DNA of 64,000 nt, taken from the NCBI GenBank assembly GCA_022509185.1, contig JAFLTS010000002.1, forward strand, positions 62,001 through 126,000, given 5' to 3'. Positions 43,039 to 53,800 of this stretch are shown here, one piece after another (the first letter of the stretch is position 1; the number at the start of each line of letters is the position of its first letter). The position numbers and the translations under genes were made by a program. The notes under the pieces are model-generated. The model searched no databases, was not told where the DNA came from, and saw only the letters and a program-made list of their open reading frames with translations. The DNA is from Muribaculaceae bacterium. Its GTDB lineage: Bacteria > Bacteroidota > Bacteroidia > Bacteroidales > Muribaculaceae.

Positions 43039-44793
43039 TCAATTATTGCTGTATAAGCCGTTGGAGTTATCAACCTGAGACAATGGAATCGGGAAATAGA
43101 AATCATTGGCACTCAAAGAAGCTCCATTATAATATTCCTGGAAGTTTGATTCATACTGATAGTAAGAGGTAACAACTTGTTCAGCCACACCCCAACGAAG
43201 GAGGTCGAACCAACGTAAACCTTCCATTGCGAATTCAAGACGACGTTCGTAACGCACTGCCTGACGGGCATTCTCCTGGTTCCAGCCTGTTAATGGATAC
43301 GGGGCAACTTTATAATCCACGATTGAAGGATTAAGGTCTACAGGCACATAAGCCGGGTCGATAGAATCAGCTGCTCTCTGACGCACCTGGTTTACAAGTC
43401 CGATAGCCTCGGTGAAGTCTTTGTTCTGTTCTATAAGAGCCTCTGCCTTCATAAGGAGAATATCTGAATAGCGGATGATCATATAGTTGAGGGAAGAAGC
43501 ACCCCAAGGAACAATACCTACAGTTACTTCAGAATTATAGGGAGCAGGATATGGCTTTTTGCTTGAGAACTGTCCGTATACTGAATACTCACGACACCAC
43601 TTCTGATTGTAAACATAAGTTTGTTCAGCATTTGAAAGGTTAGAACGCCAATACATTCCGATACGTCCGAAAGTAAGATCGAAACGTGGATCCGTGTTGC
43701 CTGTATAGATCGGGAAGAGTTCATCCTCGCCATCAAGACGTCCGATCACTTCATCACCGTCATAACCGTTGAGATATGGCAGACCGTCGTCGTCAGTGCG
43801 GAAAGCATTGGCCAGGTCTTGTGATCCGATATAGAAGTCGTCACCGTTTCCATATACGTTTCCTTCTGAAACGGTACAGTTCAGACAGTTATTGAAGTTA
43901 AACATTGCACCTTCATTTGCAGATGAGAACTGTACTGCCATCACTGATTCAGCACCGTTGTTCATTTCCGGCTTGGAGATATCCTGGAATCTTCCAAACA
44001 AACCATATTGTCCGCTGTTGATCACGTAGTTGCAATATTGCTCTGCTTCAGCCCAGACAGCCTGTGTGTTGTCAGTGAATTCAGAGGTTGCTGTAAAGAG
44101 GTCTACACGGGCCAGAATAGCGGCAGCTACATATTTGTTGAAGCGACCCGGTTGTGGCTGTGTTTCTGGAAGCAGATCATAAGCATCGCGTAAATCCTGT
44201 TTGATCTCTTCAGCCACCTGGGGACGAGTAAGATTACCTGCAGGCACTTCAGATGCATTCATGGTTTCATCAATATATGGGAATTTCTTGAAGAGTCGGA
44301 GCATATCGAAGTAATAATAAGCTCTTAGAGTCTTCATTTCAGCAATATACTGATTTCTTACATTTTCATCAATCTGCCCGGCGTCCAGAAGGGTCTGAAT
44401 AGCTATGTTGCAACGAGCAATTGAGAAATAGTTGTTGAGCCACTTGTTGTTGATAACCGGATTATCACTCTGCACATTTCCGATTTCAAGCTGATGCATG
44501 TAGGCTTCGAATGTAAACATACCGCCTTTCAAGGCATCGTCGGAACGAAGGTCGATTACCCAGTTATTGATTGGGCCGGCAAAAGATTCATTATTGCCGA
44601 AATAGTGGTTCATCAATGTAGCATAGGCGGCTGTCATCAATTCCACGGCCTGGTCTTCGCCAATCTGATCCGCGAAGAGCACACCCTGGGGCTTGAGATC
44701 AAGCTGATCACCGCAAGAAACTGCTCCGAGTCCTGTCAGTGCGATAGCCACACCACATAAAGACTTGCTGATGATTTTATTATATGATTTCAT
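43039..44793 (-). CDS. SusD/RagB family fructan-binding lipoprotein
   Basis: A 584-residue SusD homologue with lipobox AVSC (Cys27). Typical stretches are DQLDLKPQGVLFADQ, MKTLRAYYYFDMLRLFKKFPYID, MIIRYSDILLMKAEALIEQN and the C-terminal RRLEFAMEGLRWFDLLRWGVAEQ. It pairs with the SusC protein encoded 28 bases upstream. The surrounding GH32, fructokinase and hybrid sensor genes point to fructan, as for BT1762 of B. thetaiotaomicron. Confidence 0.93.
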   Translation of the reverse strand: MKSYNKIISKSLCGVAIALTGLGAVSCGDQLDLKPQGVLFADQIGEDQAVELMTAAYATLMNHYFGNNESFAGPINNWVIDLRSDDALKGGMFTFEAYMHQLEIGNVQSDNPVINNKWLNNYFSIARCNIAIQTLLDAGQIDENVRNQYIAEMKTLRAYYYFDMLRLFKKFPYIDETMNASEVPAGNLTRPQVAEEIKQDLRDAYDLLPETQPQPGRFNKYVAAAILARVDLFTATSEFTDNTQAVWAEAEQYCNYVINSGQYGLFGRFQDISKPEMNNGAESVMAVQFSSANEGAMFNFNNCLNCTVSEGNVYGNGDDFYIGSQDLANAFRTDDDGLPYLNGYDGDEVIGRLDGEDELFPIYTGNTDPRFDLTFGRIGMYWRSNLSNAEQTYVYNQKWCREYSVYGQFSSKKPYPAPYNSEVTVGIVPWGASSLNYMIIRYSDILLMKAEALIEQNKDFTEAIGLVNQVRQRAADSIDPAYVPVDLNPSIVDYKVAPYPLTGWNQENARQAVRYERRLEFAMEGLRWFDLLRWGVAEQVVTSYYQYESNFQEYYNGASLSANDFYFPIPLSQVDNSNGLYSNN

Positions 44794-44821
44794 TTTGTTT
44801 CTGAATTAGGTGAGTTTTTGA

Positions 44822-47800
44822 TTAGAAAGTAACGTTAACACCAACTGTGTATGAGCGAGGACGCGGGTAAGAACCGCTGTCGAAGATCTGTCCCCAACCG
44901 CCGGGCAATAATTCCGGATCCAAGCCTTTATACTTAGTGGCTGTGAATACATTTTCAACCTGGAAGAATACGTCAAGATTCTGGGCCCATTTTTCAAGAC
45001 ATTTGTAAGGTAATGAGTAAGAAAGCTTGAGATATTTCATCTTGAAATAGCTGCCGTTTTCTACAGCCCAGGATGAGAATCTTGTTTCGTTGTTATTGTC
45101 TACTGTAGTGAGAGCGGGGATATCGGTATTGGTATTGGTCGGTGTCCAGGCTTTGCTGATAATATCAGATGCTCTGTTACAAAGACCTGAGTTAGTGCTC
45201 ATGAAATAGAGAATTCTCTTCATGTTGTTGTATATATCCTGACCGAAGTCACCGGCGAAGAACATATCAAGAGTGAAACCTTTGTATTTGAATGCAAGGT
45301 TCAGACCTAATGATAAGTCTGGATTAGGATTACCTATGATACAACGGTCGTCGTCGTTGATTACGCCGTCACCATTGAGGTCGCGATATTTAAGACGGCC
45401 TGTGGCAGCCCCCGGCTGTGTTGCATGGTTGGCAACCTCTTCTTCATTCTGGAATATACCGTCGCATACATAACCCCAGTATACACCCATCGGTTTGCCC
45501 GGGATAAGACGTACGTCGCCACCTAAGAAGCTATCCTGACTATTCAGATAGAGAAGTTTGTTCTTATATTGAGAGATGTTGATATTACCGGTCCATGAGA
45601 AGTCACCGTAATAAGGTGAAGTATAACCGAATGTTACTTCCCAACCGATGTTACGCATAGCACCTGTGTTCATCCATACTGTTGCAGCTTCACCGGCTAC
45701 ATTAAGCACCGGAGGAGTTGTAAGCATGTCTTTTGTCTTTTTGATGAAGAAATCACCTGAAAGGTTGATTGAACCACCAAGGAATGAAAGGTCAACACCG
45801 ATGTTGTTTTGTGTAGTGGTTTCCCAAGTCAGGTTAGGATTACCTGTGTAAACTTTCTGAATACCTGAAGTTGAACCGTTACCGGTGCCTGCCATGTCGT
45901 AAGAACCGTTAGCCAAGCCATATCTGTAAGTAGTGAAAGCCGGATAGAGGTCAGGAATGTTGGCATTACCGTTTTGTCCCCATGAATAACGAACCTTAAA
46001 GTCGGCTAATACATCATTTTTCGGGAACCAGGGTTCAGCGCTCGGACGCCATGCCAAAGAGAATGCCGGGAATGTACCTCCTCTTTTCTTCTTTGAGAAA
46101 CGTGAGTTTTCGTCGCGACGGATAGTGAAAGAAGCCAGATAACGGTCATCATAGTTATAGTCTATCTTACCGAATAGAGAGAATACGCTCCAAGCGCTCT
46201 TACCACCATCGGCACCCCATACTGTAGTACCGGAACCCACCTGCATAAATTGCTCATCCTGTGATACATAACCTTGACGGCTTGCAAAGAGAGTCTTGTT
46301 GGTATACTGGATAAATTCAGTACCTAAGAGCACTGTAAGATGATTTACATCTTTGAATGTCTTGTTATAGTTAGCTGTGTTGGTCCATGTCCAGGTGTCA
46401 CCTTGTCCGTAAGAATTGGCAGCATAAGTCTGGTCATTCTCGTTCATTGTACGGGTGAGGTCACGGTTGAAAAATTGTATGTGCTCTATACCGAGGTTAG
46501 TTTTTAAAACAAGGCCGTCAATAGGTTTAACTTCGAGGAAAGCGTTTCCGAAGATACGCCAGGAAGTTGAGTTATCATCCCTGTCGTTATCCAGCATCCA
46601 TAACGGGTTAGCATAGTCAACACCAAGCAAGGTCATAGGATTTGCCCAGCTGCCGTCTCTGCCTTTAACAGGAAGTGCGGGGAGCATTTCAAGGGCCAGA
46701 ACGCTTGCACTGCGGTCGGTGTCCATAGCGGGTGTTCTGTCTTTCCAGTAAGCCACCATGAGGTTTTCTCCTATAGTGATATACTTATTGAAATCGAAAC
46801 GGCTGTTGACACGTGCTGAGTAGCGTTTATAGTCAGTGTCTTTTATGTTACCCTGTTGGTCGATAAGGTTCATTGAGAACAAAACTGAACCTTTTTCAGT
46901 GTTATTGGTGACTGTGGCTGTAAGGTTGTTGGTCCATGCAGTTCTGTAGATTGCATCCTGCCAGTCGGTATTGGAAACCGGGAAATTAGGATCTCCAAGG
47001 ATATATTGCTGGAGTTCCGGAGTGTTTCCAAATCCGTAAATACTGCCAAGTCGGTCATTTCCCGGAGGAGTGAGGCCGGCATTGTTCTGAGCAGTCCACC
47101 AGGCCTTACCCCAGTTCTCTGTATCAAGAAGTTTATATTTCTTGGCAATAGTCTGGGCAGTTACTGAATAATTCAATGAAACGTTTAGTCTGTCACCTTT
47201 ACCATGTTTGGTTGTGATAATCACAACACCGTTGGCTGCACGGCTACCGTAGATAGAAGCGGATGCTGCGTCTTTCAAAACCTGAAGGGTTTCGATATCA
47301 CTTGGGTTGATACCGTTAAGACCCTCTGAGGTAGGCACGCCGTCTACGATATAAAGTGGATCGTTGCTTGAATTGGCTGTAGACATACCGCGCACACGGA
47401 TAGAACCACCACCACCGGGTTTTGTGTCAGGAACGATGTTAACACCGGGAAGCTTGCCGGCCATTGAGTTCAATACGTTACCGGTATTCTGGCTCATAGG
47501 CTCTTTCATGTCCATTACAGACACTGCACCGGTGAGGTCGGCTTTACGGATGGTCTGATAACCGATTACCACAACTTCGTCAAGAAGTTCGGAATCTTCA
47601 TCCATGTAGATCATCATTTGCGGCTCCGCCATTATGCTCTTGGTCTGGAAGCCGATGTAAGAAACTGTAATCAATGTGCCTTCGGGCACTGTCAAAGTAA
47701 ACATACCGTCGATGTCGGTGGCTGTGCCCTTATGGGTTGCCTCACTCATCACGGTGGCCCCGATCAGGGGTTCATCGTCGGCTCGAGACACCACTGTGCC

Positions 47801-47881
47801 ATGCACCGTGATATCTACCTGGGCCTGCGCTGCCACTCCAAACAGGAGTGCTACCGCTGCGCTTAGGATTCCTTTTTTCAT
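44822..47881 (-). CDS. SusC/RagA family TonB-dependent fructan transporter
   Basis: A 1019-residue outer-membrane receptor. In order: a signal peptide ending AAQA, a carboxypeptidase-D-like domain (about 23-100, VHGTVVSRADDEPLIGATV), a plug (DEVVVIGYQTIRKADLTGAVSV; TLQVLKDAASASIYGSRAANGV), and a barrel ending RSYTVGVNVTF. The ATG at 47881 (MKKGILSAAVALLFG) is preferred; an in-frame start 14 codons earlier would overlap the TAATTTTG promoter box. It is the first gene of the SusC-SusD-DUF4960-GH32 operon and likely takes up fructo-oligosaccharides. Confidence 0.95.
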   Translation of the reverse strand: MKKGILSAAVALLFGVAAQAQVDITVHGTVVSRADDEPLIGATVMSEATHKGTATDIDGMFTLTVPEGTLITVSYIGFQTKSIMAEPQMMIYMDEDSELLDEVVVIGYQTIRKADLTGAVSVMDMKEPMSQNTGNVLNSMAGKLPGVNIVPDTKPGGGGSIRVRGMSTANSSNDPLYIVDGVPTSEGLNGINPSDIETLQVLKDAASASIYGSRAANGVVIITTKHGKGDRLNVSLNYSVTAQTIAKKYKLLDTENWGKAWWTAQNNAGLTPPGNDRLGSIYGFGNTPELQQYILGDPNFPVSNTDWQDAIYRTAWTNNLTATVTNNTEKGSVLFSMNLIDQQGNIKDTDYKRYSARVNSRFDFNKYITIGENLMVAYWKDRTPAMDTDRSASVLALEMLPALPVKGRDGSWANPMTLLGVDYANPLWMLDNDRDDNSTSWRIFGNAFLEVKPIDGLVLKTNLGIEHIQFFNRDLTRTMNENDQTYAANSYGQGDTWTWTNTANYNKTFKDVNHLTVLLGTEFIQYTNKTLFASRQGYVSQDEQFMQVGSGTTVWGADGGKSAWSVFSLFGKIDYNYDDRYLASFTIRRDENSRFSKKKRGGTFPAFSLAWRPSAEPWFPKNDVLADFKVRYSWGQNGNANIPDLYPAFTTYRYGLANGSYDMAGTGNGSTSGIQKVYTGNPNLTWETTTQNNIGVDLSFLGGSINLSGDFFIKKTKDMLTTPPVLNVAGEAATVWMNTGAMRNIGWEVTFGYTSPYYGDFSWTGNINISQYKNKLLYLNSQDSFLGGDVRLIPGKPMGVYWGYVCDGIFQNEEEVANHATQPGAATGRLKYRDLNGDGVINDDDRCIIGNPNPDLSLGLNLAFKYKGFTLDMFFAGDFGQDIYNNMKRILYFMSTNSGLCNRASDIISKAWTPTNTNTDIPALTTVDNNNETRFSSWAVENGSYFKMKYLKLSYSLPYKCLEKWAQNLDVFFQVENVFTATKYKGLDPELLPGGWGQIFDSGSYPRPRSYTVGVNVTF

Positions 47882-47920
47882 GATGTTATGTTTGGGTTTA
47901 GTTAGAAAATTTTCTCGCCG

Positions 47921-47928
47921 CAAAATTA
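47921..47928 (-). promoter_or_regulatory. -7 box of the fructan SusC operon
   Basis: TAATTTTG on the minus strand fits TAnnTTTG and gives a leader of about 35 bases. No TTTG lies at the right distance, as expected for a promoter that needs the hybrid sensor-regulator. Confidence 0.55.
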
Positions 47929-48101
47929 TTACGCGTCCTTATATTAAGTGATGAAGAATGTTGTAGGGAATATAAAATTTTAGACATTTATCATTTTTTA
48001 TAATCATTGCAACAAAATTCATATCATTTATTCTCAATAAAATACGCGGCTTTAAAAAACGTTACATTTTTGTTGGTATATTTTTTATCGATATCACATA
48101 A

Positions 48102-49436
48102 ATGCACAATATAAATAAAGAAATAATCCGGCTCAGTGTACCGACCATTGCGAGCAATATCACCATACCTCTTCTGGGGATATGTGATACTGCCATAAGC
48201 GGTCATTTGGGGTCGGAAGCATTTCTTTCAGCAATAGCCGTGGGGTCGGTGATGCAGAATGTGGTGTTCTGGATCTTTGGATTCCTGAGAGGGGGAACAA
48301 CGGGTCTTACGGCAAATGCCTTGGGTGAAAAAAATGAAAATGAGATTGCCAAAGTCTTCTATAGAGGAATGATAATTGCACTCCTGGCCGGTCTTCTTAT
48401 CATACTTCTTCAAAGGGTTGTTTTCAACGGCCTATGGTGGATTACGGGCACATCAGAAGAAATAAAGGATTATGTATGGCAATATTTCAGCTGGAGAGTA
48501 TGGGGCGCTCCGGCATTGCTGTCAGTGATTATGATCAGTGGATGGTTTGTAGGTATGCAAAACACATTCTATCCTATGTTGATAGCCATTTCCATGAATA
48601 TCATCAACATCGTGGCCAGTTTTGTGCTTGTTTTCCCGTTGGATATGGGATTTCCCGGAGTTGCGTTCGGAACGATGTTGTCAAACTGGTTTGGCCTTGC
48701 TTTATCTTTGGCATGCGTGTTATGGTTTAGAAAGGGGAAAATGCTTAAATGCCGGTTAAAGGAAGTGATTAAGGGAGAATGGTGGAGATATTTCTCAGTA
48801 AACGGAAACCTGTTTCTCCGTTCCTTATGTATTATTGCGGTTACACTTGGTGTTACTGCTGCCGGAGGCCGGTTAAGCCTTCATATCCTGGCTGTGAACG
48901 CAGTGATGATGCAATTCTTCCTTTTCTTCTCTTTCTTTATGGATGGTTTCGCATTTAGCGCCGAAGCGATGATAGGGCTTAGAGCCGGAGAAAGAAATTT
49001 TGAGTTGCTGGGAAAGAGCGCTTCAAAATTGCTTCAATGGTCACTTGGCACTGCTGTTATCTTCTCCATCATTTATTTTTTCGCATCTGAGAATATCACA
49101 GGATTATTATCAGAAAGTCAGGAAGTGGTAGAGAGTATTTCTTCCCTTTGGCCCTGGCTTACGTTGTTGCCTATTATATCCTGCTGGTCGTTTATTTTCG
49201 ACGGCTTCTATATCGGAATTACCGATACCTACAAGATGATGCTCTCTACATTGTTGGGAGGCATACTGTTTTTCGGTGTCATCAACCTTATCAATATCGA
49301 ATGGTTGCCTATAGATGGAAATCAGATAATCTGGACCGCTTTTCTTGGTTATCTGTTTGTGCGTGGAGCCTTCCTTGCCTTAATGTGGCCACGCTCGCTA
49401 AAGAAATATAAAAATCTTAATCTGTCATTCACATAA
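48102..49436 (+). CDS. MATE family transporter (DinF/NorM-like)
   Basis: A 444-residue membrane protein with about 12 helices. The start IRLSVPTIASNITIPLLGICDTAISGHLG and the GGTTGLTANALGEKNENEIAKVFYRG stretch are typical of the DinF-like branch. It is not closely similar to the other MATE protein here (31008-32405). It has a hairpin terminator downstream and lies between the two parts of the fructan locus without an obvious functional tie. The exported compound is unknown. Confidence 0.9.
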   Translation: MHNINKEIIRLSVPTIASNITIPLLGICDTAISGHLGSEAFLSAIAVGSVMQNVVFWIFGFLRGGTTGLTANALGEKNENEIAKVFYRGMIIALLAGLLIILLQRVVFNGLWWITGTSEEIKDYVWQYFSWRVWGAPALLSVIMISGWFVGMQNTFYPMLIAISMNIINIVASFVLVFPLDMGFPGVAFGTMLSNWFGLALSLACVLWFRKGKMLKCRLKEVIKGEWWRYFSVNGNLFLRSLCIIAVTLGVTAAGGRLSLHILAVNAVMMQFFLFFSFFMDGFAFSAEAMIGLRAGERNFELLGKSASKLLQWSLGTAVIFSIIYFFASENITGLLSESQEVVESISSLWPWLTLLPIISCWSFIFDGFYIGITDTYKMMLSTLLGGILFFGVINLINIEWLPIDGNQIIWTAFLGYLFVRGAFLALMWPRSLKKYKNLNLSFT

Positions 49437-49514
49437 AATTCTATAACACATAGTGTAATATTTCATTTTAATGTAATTTAGCAGTCTAAAACACAAATTA
49501 TTATCTTAATAAAA

Positions 49515-49539
49515 TGAGAAACATTTCTCAGATTTTTTT
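49515..49539 (+). terminator. Terminator of the MATE gene
   Basis: TGAGAAA and TTTCTCA pair across a short loop and are followed by GATTTTTTTG, a run of seven T residues, 79 bases past the stop codon. Confidence 0.75.
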
Positions 49540-49615
49540 GCTTGTTCTAAAATCCCGGTTGCTTTAACCACTAATTCTTTCAGGAGGATTTTTAAGACTG
49601 CAAATTTTTCCTGTC

Positions 49616-50869
49616 ATGCCAAAACATCTGCCTAATAATCTTAATCTCCAAAAACTTCGCGATCTAAAACTTAGTGATATAAAGGCCATGTCGGCTAATA
49701 TCAAGCATGTTCACCTTCGATGGTGGCAATGGGTTTTGATTGCTATAGGAATCATAGTTGTAGCCGGAGGCATAGTATGGATCAGTCTTCCAAAGCCGGT
49801 AGAACCCGAATATCCGGTTGTGGCGGTAGAACCCGTTGTTACAGACAACGTGAATATCTATGGAGACTATGTGGGTAGAATTAACGCACATCAGTTTGTT
49901 GAGGTCAGAGCCCGAGTGGAAGGGTATCTGGAAAAGATGTTGTTTGATGAGGGTACCTATGTGGAAAAAGGGCAGACACTATTCATTATCGACCCCCTGC
50001 TTTATAAGGCAAATGTGGAGAGTGCAAAGGCACGTTTGAATAAGGCCAAGGCCCAGGCTCTTAAAGCCGAAAGAGATCTCAACCGAATCAAGCCTCTCTA
50101 CGAAGAAAATGCGGCAAGCCAACTAGACCTTGACAATGCCGTGGCAGCCTATGAAACCTCGCATGCCGATGTGGTGATAGGTGAAGCAGACCTCACCAGG
50201 GCCGAAATGGTATTAGGCTACACTGCAGTGAAGTCTCCTATTTCAGGTTACATCTCTGAAAGAAATGTGGATATAGGAACCTTAGTGGGCCCCGGTGGAA
50301 AATCTTTGCTTGCCACCGTGGTAAAAACCGATACGGTAAGGATAGACTTCAGTATGACTGCTTTGGATTATCTGCGGTCAAAAGAAAGAAACGTGAATAT
50401 CGGACAAAAAGATTCAACACGTAATTGGGATTCCTATGTTACGGTGACTTTAGCTGACGGAACCGAATATCCTTATAAAGGAATCGTAGACTTTGCCGAT
50501 CCGCAGGTCGACCCTCAGACGGGTACTTTCTCAGTAAGAGCAGAGATGCCCAATCATCAGAGAGAATTACTTCCGGGACAGTTCACAAGAGTAAAAATGT
50601 TGCTTGATGTGAGAGAAAATGCAGTAGTTGCACCCTCTAAAGCGCTGGAAATAGAAAAGGGAGGTGCATACATTTTCGTTGTTCGTCCCGACAGTGTTGT
50701 GGAAAGACGTTATGTGGAAATTGGTCCGGAAATCGAAAATAATACTGTCATTGAACGAGGTCTTGCAAAAGGTGAGAGAATTGTTGTGGAAGGGTTCCAT
50801 AAGCTTAATCCGGGAATGAAAGTGAATCCTGTAGTTTCTACAAATCCACCGTCTGATAAAAAGGAATGA
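49616..50869 (+). CDS. RND efflux pump periplasmic adaptor
   Basis: A 417-residue membrane fusion protein of the MexA/AcrA family. It has an N-terminal membrane helix (about 36-59, WWQWVLIAIGIIVVAGGIVWI) rather than a lipobox, lipoyl halves (VEVRARVEGYLEKMLFDEGTYVEKGQTLFII and GYTAVKSPISGYISERNVDIGTLV), an alpha hairpin between them, and barrel and membrane-proximal domains at the C-terminus. An AGGAGG-like stretch lies about 25 bases before the ATG, too far for a normal ribosome site. It is the first gene of a three-gene pump operon. Confidence 0.93.
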   Translation: MPKHLPNNLNLQKLRDLKLSDIKAMSANIKHVHLRWWQWVLIAIGIIVVAGGIVWISLPKPVEPEYPVVAVEPVVTDNVNIYGDYVGRINAHQFVEVRARVEGYLEKMLFDEGTYVEKGQTLFIIDPLLYKANVESAKARLNKAKAQALKAERDLNRIKPLYEENAASQLDLDNAVAAYETSHADVVIGEADLTRAEMVLGYTAVKSPISGYISERNVDIGTLVGPGGKSLLATVVKTDTVRIDFSMTALDYLRSKERNVNIGQKDSTRNWDSYVTVTLADGTEYPYKGIVDFADPQVDPQTGTFSVRAEMPNHQRELLPGQFTRVKMLLDVRENAVVAPSKALEIEKGGAYIFVVRPDSVVERRYVEIGPEIENNTVIERGLAKGERIVVEGFHKLNPGMKVNPVVSTNPPSDKKE

Positions 50870-53800
50870 AATCTGATTTTTTCATAGACCGACCTGTATT
50901 CTCTATAGTGATATCTGTGGTCATCCTGATCATAGGTGTCATCGGTCTGGCTTTGCTACCGGTGGATCAATATCCCGACATTGTTCCTCCCTCGGTAAAA
51001 ATTTCAGCCTCCTATCCCGGAGCAGATGCACAGACAGTGACTCAGGCCGTGGCCACACCTATCGAACAGGAACTCAACGGAACACCCGGCATGTTGTATA
51101 TGGAATCCACGAGTTCAAATTCCGGAGGATACAATGCCTCGGTAACTTTTGATATCGGCACGGATCCTGACATAGCAGCCGTAGATATTCAGAACAGGAT
51201 AAAAAAAGCTGAGGCACGTCTTCCGGCCGAAGTAGTTAAAAATGGAATATCTGTTGAGAAACAGGCTGCAAGCCGGCTCATGACTGTGACTCTTCTTTCA
51301 AACGACCCTAAGTTTGATGAGATTTATCTTTCCAACTATTCCACCTTAAATGTGCTTGACATGTTGAGGCGTATTCCCGGTGTAGGAAGCGTCACTAATG
51401 TCGGCAGCCGGTATTATGCGATGCAGATATGGGTTCAGCCGGATAAACTGGCCGATATGGGCCTGACAGTAAAGGATCTGCAGAATGCCCTTCTCGACCA
51501 GAACCGTGAATCGGCAGCCGGTGTTTTCGGTCAGGCACCTATGGATGGTGTGGATGTCACTATCCCTATCACAGCCCGGGGGCGTCTTTCCTCGGTTTCT
51601 GAATTTGAGCAGATTGTGGTGAGGGCTAATCCCGACGGCTCAATCATACGCCTTAAAGACGTGGCCAGAATTTCGCTTGAAGCTCAGTCTTATAATACTG
51701 AAAGCGGTGTGAATGGGGAAAATGCCGCTGTTATGAATATCAACCTCTTGCCGGGAGCCAACGCTATTGAAGTGTCGAAACGTGTGAGAGAGGAAATGAA
51801 GGAATTGAGCCGTAATTTCCCAGACGGTATCACATATAACATCCCGTTTGATGTAACAACCTATATTTCTGAATCGGTGCATCATGTGTATCGCACATTG
51901 TTTGAGGCCATAATGCTGGTGATTTTCGTGGTTTTTCTCTCTTTGCAAAGCTGGAGGGCCACTGTGATACCAATGATAGCCGTACCGATATCTTTAGTAG
52001 GCACCTTTGGAGTAATGTTGTTGTTCGGATTCTCACTCAACATGCTGACACTCTTGGGACTTATCCTGGCTATTGGTATTGTGGTGGATGATGCAATTGT
52101 GGTGGTGGAGAATGTCGACAGGGTGATGCGTCAGGAAAAACTTTCACCTTATGAAGCCACCAAGAAAGCGATGAGTAATCTGGGAGGAGCTTTAATAGCC
52201 ATGTCTCTGGTGCTTTGCGCAGTTTTCGTGCCAGTAAGCTTTCTATCGGGCATCACCGGTATGTTATACCGGCAGTTTACGGTAACTATCGTTGTGTCGG
52301 TGATTATTTCCACAATTGTTGCGTTGACTCTTAGTCCGGTGATGTGTGCCCTCATGTTAAGACCCGATTCTAAGAAAAAGAACAAGATTTTCCGAAGAAT
52401 AAACATCTGGCTTGCCAAAGGAAACAGAATATATGCCAAACTTATTGTTAAAGCCCTCACCCGGTCAAGAAGAGTGATTGCCGCTTTCGGTATGATTCTT
52501 GTGGCTATCTGGCTTTTCAATCGTTTTCTGCCTCAAAGTTTTATCCCCCAGGAAGACCAGGGATATTTTACGGTAGAACTCGAACTTCCCGAAGATGCTA
52601 CCATAGAAAGAACCAGGATCGTGACTGATCGGGCTATGGATTTTCTGACATCTGACCCGGATGTGGAATATGTGCTTAATGTAACGGGATCGAGCCCGCG
52701 GCTTGGCACATCACAGGCCAGAAGCCAGCTCACAGTTATTTTGAAACCGTGGGAAGAAAGGAAAAGTTCCGATATGGGTAAAATTATGGAAAGAGTTAAT
52801 AAAGAACTTTCCAAATACCCGGAAAGCAAGGTTTATCTTTCCCGTCCCCCTGTAATTCCCGGGTTAGGAGAGTCCGGTGGTTTCTCATTTGCGTTGGAAG
52901 CCCGTGGCGACGCTACTTATCAGGATGTGCAACGTGCGGCCGACACTCTGCTTTATTATGCTGCGATGCGTCCGGAGCTTTCCTCTATGGCTTCTTCAAT
53001 GCAGAATGATATCCCTCAGTTATATTTTGATGTCGACCGTGATAAAGCCAGGCTCCAGGGGGTCCAGATGTCGGATATCTTCACCACTATGAAGACCTTT
53101 ACCGGATCGGTGTATGTGAACGACTTCAATCTTTTCAACCGTATTTATCGTGTTTACATCCAGGCTGAGGCTCCATACAGGGCTCGCAGAGATAATATCG
53201 GTCTCTTTTATGTAAAAGGCACGGGAGGCAAGATGATTCCGATATCATCATTCGGCGAAGCTAATTATACGGCAGGAGCCGGCACTATAAAGAGGTTCAA
53301 CATGTTCACCTCAGCGCCGTTCACCGGGGAGGCATCACAGGGATACAGTTCCGGGCAGGCCATGTCGGCTATCCAAGAAATAGTAGAAGATCATTTGCCT
53401 GACAATATCAGGATAGAATGGAGCGGCTTATCTTACCAGGAGAAACATGCCAGCGGGAAAACCGGTTTTGTTCTGGCCTTGGCCTTCCTGTTTGTCTTCC
53501 TTTTCCTGGCGGCGCAATATGAAAGTTGGTCTATTCCTATGGCCGTGCTGTTAACGTTACCGATTGCCTGCGTGGGTGCATATATAGGTATTTGGTTCTT
53601 CGGATTGGAAAACAACATTTATTTCCAGATAGGGCTTGTTATGTTGATTGGCTTGGCCGCAAGGAATGCCATTCTTATTGTAGAGTTTGCCAAAGAAGAG
53701 ATGGACAAGGGCAAAGATGTGGTGGGAGCTGCTCTTACAGCCGCACATTTAAGATTCCGTCCGATTGTCATGACATCGCTTGCCTTTATTCTTGGTTTGA